From Lacisediminimonas profundi (GTDB taxonomy: Bacteria > Pseudomonadota > Gammaproteobacteria > Burkholderiales > Burkholderiaceae_D), in assembly GCF_008831265.1 (NCBI RefSeq), contig NZ_VTTH01000002.1, forward strand, positions 124,001-188,000: a DNA stretch of 64,000 nucleotides, read 5' to 3'. Under the pieces are notes generated by a model. The model did not search any database. It had not been told where the DNA came from and saw only the letters and a program-made list of their open reading frames with translations. This document shows positions 60,728 through 64,000 of the stretch, in pieces. Each line of letters begins with the position of its first letter. Position 1 is the first letter of the stretch. A program made the translations under genes and the position numbers.

Positions 60728-61414
60728 ATGAGCAGTGACAAGCCAGAGATCCTCATCGTCGAGGACGAGCCAGCGATCGTCCAGTTGGTCGAATACGCGC
60801 TGCAGGCAGCAGGATGGAGCACGCGGGTTGCGGGCGATGTCAAATCGGCATGGGACTGCCTACGCGAGCGGGTGCCGCAACTGGTGCTGCTCGACTGGAT
60901 GTTGCCGGACGAGCCTGGCCTGCGGTTGCTGACCCGGATTCGGGCCGAAGCGCGGCTGGCGGACCTGCCGGTGATCATGCTGACGGCGAAGAGCACAGAG
61001 CAGGACAAGATCGCGGGCCTGGACGGCGGCGCCGATGATTACGTCACCAAACCTTTCTCGCCGCGTGAACTGGTGTCGCGCATGCGCGCGGTCCTGCGCC
61101 GCCGCCTGCCCGAACATGGCGAGTCGGTGCTGGGCAACGGGCCGCTCGCGCTGGATCCGAATACAGGCACCGTGACCGTGCATGGCCAGCCGGTCGAAAT
61201 CGGGCAGTCCGAGTACCGCCTGCTGAAATACCTGCTGGCGCATCCCGGACGGGTCCACACCCGTTCCCATTTGCTGGATCGGGTCTGGGGCGACCATGTC
61301 GCCATCGAGGAGCGCACCGTCGATGTCCATGTGCTGCGCCTGCGCAAGGCGCTGGGCGACGCCGAGACGCTGATCAAGACGGTGCGCGGCATGGGCTACA
61401 TGCTGGGTTCCTAG
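60728..61414 (+). CDS. phoB: PhoB-like OmpR/PhoB-family response regulator
   Basis: 228 residues. Receiver: ILIVEDEPAIVQLVEYAL, phospho-Asp in LVLLDWMLPDEPG, KPFSPRELVSRMRAVLRR. Winged-helix output: LSxTEYRLLKYLLAHPGRVHTRSHLLDRVWG-type and EERTVDVHVLRLRKAL. LLDWMLPD and VEERTVDVHV-like text are those of PhoB rather than general OmpR regulators. No phoR gene follows, so it is an orphan or is paired elsewhere. Its stop overlaps the stop of the convergent DUF4124 gene. Confidence 0.87.
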   Translation: MSSDKPEILIVEDEPAIVQLVEYALQAAGWSTRVAGDVKSAWDCLRERVPQLVLLDWMLPDEPGLRLLTRIRAEARLADLPVIMLTAKSTEQDKIAGLDGGADDYVTKPFSPRELVSRMRAVLRRRLPEHGESVLGNGPLALDPNTGTVTVHGQPVEIGQSEYRLLKYLLAHPGRVHTRSHLLDRVWGDHVAIEERTVDVHVLRLRKALGDAETLIKTVRGMGYMLGS

Positions 61415-61962
61415 CTGCAGCCCTCCAGCAGCTTTGCCGCCTCCCTGAGTTCCTGGGCGCGCTGCTCGTCGGTCAGGAAGCTGCGTTCGCCGTTCCGGTC
61501 GACCCGCGCCACGCGGGCACCCGATTCCAGGTTGCGCTTGTAGCTGGCGGCCCGTTCGCAGTTCTTTGCTTTCTCCTGCGCCAGCCGCTCCTGTTCGCCC
61601 GCCTTCTTGTCTTTCGCCGCCTGTTCGGCACGGCGCTTGTTGAAGTCGGCATTCCGGTCAGATAACGAGGGCGCGGGCTTGTTGCCTGCCGGCGCGGCGG
61701 ATGCGGCCGGGCTGGCGCCACCCGCACTGGCGGCGGTTCCTGCGGCAGGCTCGGCAGGCTGGACCGCCGCAGCGGCCGGCCCGTTCCTGGCGGGTTTCAG
61801 AATCCGGTTGGCCGGCACCGACGGCGGCGGCGGCCGATCCGAGTATTGCTTGACACCTTTTTCATCCATCCACACGTACTGGCCCCAGGCCACGCCACAG
61901 CATGCCGCGGCGCCGAGCAGCGCAATCCCTTTTTTAACCCATCCCTTGCTGCGCGGCTGCAT
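61411..61962 (-). CDS. DUF4124 domain protein with Ala/Pro-rich linker
   Basis: 183 residues from the ATG at 61962, which has a GAGGGAGAG ribosome site; the frame is open to 62004. Signal peptide or anchor (KKGIALLGAAACCGVAWG), a DUF4124 module (YVWMDEKGVKQYSDRPPP), a low-complexity Ala/Pro/Gly linker and a charged coiled-coil C-terminus (RRAEQAAKDKKAGEQERLAQ). Periplasmic by prediction; function unknown. DUF4124 proteins are abundant in betaproteobacteria. Four-base overlap of stops with phoB. Confidence 0.85.
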   Translation of the reverse strand: MQPRSKGWVKKGIALLGAAACCGVAWGQYVWMDEKGVKQYSDRPPPPSVPANRILKPARNGPAAAAVQPAEPAAGTAASAGGASPAASAAPAGNKPAPSLSDRNADFNKRRAEQAAKDKKAGEQERLAQEKAKNCERAASYKRNLESGARVARVDRNGERSFLTDEQRAQELREAAKLLEGCS

Positions 61963-62073
61963 GCCACTCTCCCTCTGTTGGTATCGAATGATGGATTTCG
62001 CCATGCTTTGCCGTCGCCGTCAATGCGAGCCGTAGCTTGACTGCCGGTGCGGGACTTGAGTGATGTATTTCTG

Positions 62074-62079
62074 TATAAT
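62074..62079 (+). promoter_or_regulatory. Candidate -10 element of guaB
   Basis: A perfect TATAAT, 27 bases upstream of the guaB start codon; the -35 is weak. AGGAAA precedes the start. Confidence 0.5.
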
Positions 62080-62105
62080 TCGGTTTTGCGCCTACAGGAA
62101 ACGCC

Positions 62106-63566
62106 ATGCGTCTACTCCAGAAAGCACTCACGTTCGATGATGTGCTGCTCGTGCCGGCTTACTCGGCCATCCTTCCCAAGGATACTTCGCTCAATACCCG
62201 CCTGACCCGCAATATCGCCTTGTCCATTCCGCTGGTTTCTGCCGCGATGGATACGGTTACCGAGGCGCGCCTTGCCATCGCCATGGCACAGGAAGGCGGT
62301 ATCGGCATCATCCACAAGAACATGAATGCGCGCGAGCAGGCGCGGGAAGTCTCCAAGGTAAAACGTTTTGAAGCCGGCGTCGTGCGCGATCCGATCACGG
62401 TCCCCGGCGACATGAAGATCCGGGATGTGATCGCCCTGACCCAGCAGCACGGCATCAGCGGTTTTCCGGTGGTCGAAGGCAAGAAAGTAATCGGCATCAT
62501 CACCAACCGCGACCTGCGCTTCGAGGAGGAACTCGACGCTCCGGTGCGTGCCAAGATGACGCCGCGCGAGAAACTGGTGTACGTGAAGGAGGGCGCCGAC
62601 CCTGCCGAAGCCAAACGCCTGATGAACAAGCACCGGCTGGAGCGTGTCATCGTCGTCAATGACGAGTTCGAACTGCGCGGCCTGATCACCGTCAAGGATA
62701 TCCAGAAGTCGACCGAGCACCCGTCCGCATCCAAGGATGAACACGGCAAGCTGCGCGTCGGCGCTGCCGTCGGGGTCGGCCCCGAGAACGAGGAACGCAT
62801 CGACCTGCTGGTAAAAGCCGGCGTCGACGTGATCGTTGTCGACACTGCCCACGGGCATTCGCGCGGCGTTCTCGAGCGCGTCAAATGGGTCAAGCAGAAT
62901 TATCCGCATGTCGACATCATCGGCGGCAATGTCGCCACCGCAGCCGCCGCGCGGGCGCTGGTCGAGCATGGCGCCGACGGCGTCAAGGTTGGCATCGGCC
63001 CCGGATCGATCTGCACCACGCGTATCGTGGCAGGCGTTGGCGTGCCGCAGATCACCGCGATCTCCAACGTGTCGGAGGCGCTGGCCGGCACCGGCGTGCC
63101 CTGCATCGCCGACGGCGGCGTGCGTTTTTCGGGCGACGTGTCGAAGGCGCTCGCTGCCGGCGCATCCACCGTCATGATGGGCAGCATGTTTGCCGGTACC
63201 GAGGAAGCGCCCGGCGAAGTGATCCTGTTCCAGGGACGCAGCTACAAGTCGTATCGCGGCATGGGCAGCCTGGGCGCAATGGCCGATGGTTCGGCCGACC
63301 GCTACTTCCAGGACCCGTCCAACAACGCCGACAAGCTGGTGCCCGAGGGCATTGAAGGACGCGTGGCGTACAAGGGCAGCGTGCTGGCCATCATTTACCA
63401 GCTGGTAGGCGGCGTGCGTTCTTCCATGGGCTATTGCGGTTGTGCGAGCATCGACGAATTGCGCGAGAAAGCCGAATTCGTGGAAATCACCTCGGCCGGC
63501 ATGCGCGAGTCGCATGTGCATGATGTCCAGATTACCAAGGAAGCCCCCAACTACCGGGCGGAGTGA
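62106..63566 (+). CDS. guaB: Inosine-5'-monophosphate dehydrogenase
   Basis: 486 residues. Oxidises IMP to XMP with NAD+, the committed step of GMP synthesis. The TIM barrel is split by a CBS pair (about 90-205, [25 protein letters not shown] and the second with [17 protein letters not shown]). The catalytic Cys lies in [18 protein letters not shown], with [19 protein letters not shown] and the active-site flap [17 protein letters not shown] hairpin follows before guaA. Confidence 0.97.
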   Translation: MRLLQKALTFDDVLLVPAYSAILPKDTSLNTRLTRNIALSIPLVSAAMDTVTEARLAIAMAQEGGIGIIHKNMNAREQAREVSKVKRFEAGVVRDPITVPGDMKIRDVIALTQQHGISGFPVVEGKKVIGIITNRDLRFEEELDAPVRAKMTPREKLVYVKEGADPAEAKRLMNKHRLERVIVVNDEFELRGLITVKDIQKSTEHPSASKDEHGKLRVGAAVGVGPENEERIDLLVKAGVDVIVVDTAHGHSRGVLERVKWVKQNYPHVDIIGGNVATAAAARALVEHGADGVKVGIGPGSICTTRIVAGVGVPQITAISNVSEALAGTGVPCIADGGVRFSGDVSKALAAGASTVMMGSMFAGTEEAPGEVILFQGRSYKSYRGMGSLGAMADGSADRYFQDPSNNADKLVPEGIEGRVAYKGSVLAIIYQLVGGVRSSMGYCGCASIDELREKAEFVEITSAGMRESHVHDVQITKEAPNYRAE

Positions 63567-63610
63567 ACCACCTCCGGTGTTGAAGCAATACTGACATACT
63601 GACAGGTACA

Positions 63611-63643
63611 GGGGCGGCACGTTGTGTCGCCCTGCTTTTTTTG
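63611..63643 (+). terminator. Terminator-like hairpin between guaB and guaA
   Basis: GGGGCGGCAC, loop GTT, GTGTCGCCCT, then a run of seven T. It ends 17 bases before the guaA start, so it may reduce or attenuate read-through. Confidence 0.7.
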
Positions 63644-63659
63644 ATTAGCGGCCCATCCC

Positions 63660-64000
63660 ATGCACTCCAAGATACTGATCCTCGACTTCGGCTCCCAGGT
63701 CACCCAACTGATCGCGCGACGCGTGCGCGAAGCGGGCGTCTTCTCGGAAATTTTTCCGTATGACGTCAGCGATGATTTCGTTCGCAACTACGGCGCGGCT
63801 GGCGTGATCCTGTCGGGCGGGCCCAGTTCGGTCACCGAAGGCGACACGCCGCGCGTGCCGCAGGCCGTGTTCGAGCTCGGCGTGCCGGTGCTCGGCATCT
63901 GCTACGGCATGCAGGCGATGGCCGAGCAACTGGGCGGCAAGGTCGAGAATGGCAAGCTGCGCGAATTCGGCTACGCCGAGGTGCGCGCCCGCGGGCATAC
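63660..64000 (+). CDS. guaA: GMP synthase (glutamine-hydrolysing), N-terminal fragment
   Basis: The first 113 residues before the window ends. Class I glutaminase start [37 protein letters not shown], and the nucleophile Cys in [16 protein letters not shown]. Converts XMP to GMP. In the usual guaB-guaA order. Confidence 0.96.
   Translation, partial: MHSKILILDFGSQVTQLIARRVREAGVFSEIFPYDVSDDFVRNYGAAGVILSGGPSSVTEGDTPRVPQAVFELGVPVLGICYGMQAMAEQLGGKVENGKLREFGYAEVRARGH

Overview
The window reads as high-GC chromosomal DNA of a betaproteobacterium, most likely order Burkholderiales and probably near Oxalobacteraceae. This is inferred from gene content and order (argH, algZ-algR, ppc, hemC-hemD-hemX-hemY; lolA-rarA and serS with an adjacent tRNA-Ser; guaB-guaA) and from orphan Bug/TctC-type receptors, not from any database search. 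Coding density is high, with no phage, CRISPR array or intact transposase.

Layout. (1) 1-11.8 kb: housekeeping genes (partial esterase, mog, darP, pmbA), a TRAP permease pair without its binding protein, argH, an AlgZ/AlgR LytTR two-component pair and ppc. (2) 11.9-25.8 kb: haem genes hemC-hemD-hemX-hemY, ppa, an acetyltransferase-like protein, glutamine-dependent nadE with PII (glnB), an Smr-domain protein, trxB, ftsK and lolA. (3) 25.8-33.6 kb: rarA, then a compact five-gene plus-strand block (divergent GroEL paralogue, archease, RtcB RNA ligase, alpha/beta hydrolase, helix-hairpin-helix protein), closed by a convergent CapA-like gene. (4) 33.6-38.5 kb: serS, tRNA-Ser(CGA), then a small unstable-looking zone. 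There a 51-bp copy of the tRNA 3' tip plus terminator is duplicated about 1 kb downstream, with a VOC protein, gene remnants and palindromic repeats around it, followed by a SulP transporter with a cyclic-nucleotide-binding-like tail. (5) 38.6-51.1 kb: a YccS-like membrane protein, then a LysR regulator divergent from a catabolic block (thiolase, acyl-CoA ligase, MaoC, Bug receptor, nitronate monooxygenase-like, SDR, muconate cycloisomerase-like, muconolactone isomerase-like, second Bug receptor). (6) 51.4-61.4 kb: a PhnD-like binding protein, small genes, a very large soluble poly-HAMP hybrid kinase with a REC-histidine kinase partner, a DUF445 membrane protein and a PhoB-like regulator. (7) 61.4-64 kb: a DUF4124 protein, guaB and the start of guaA.

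The most interesting system is the chaperonin paralogue-archease-RtcB block. RtcB keeps its metal, guanylylation and cysteine residues and archease is its known activating partner. The upstream GroEL-like subunit keeps substrate/GroES-binding positions but replaces the catalytic Asp equivalent to E. coli D52 with Ser. The tight overlaps suggest a dedicated folding or activation machine for RNA repair, which is an inference. Second-rank items are the poly-HAMP kinase module, the hybrid cat/beta-oxidation-like cluster with no ring-cleavage gene, and the tRNA-Ser tip duplication next to a 44-bp perfect palindrome.
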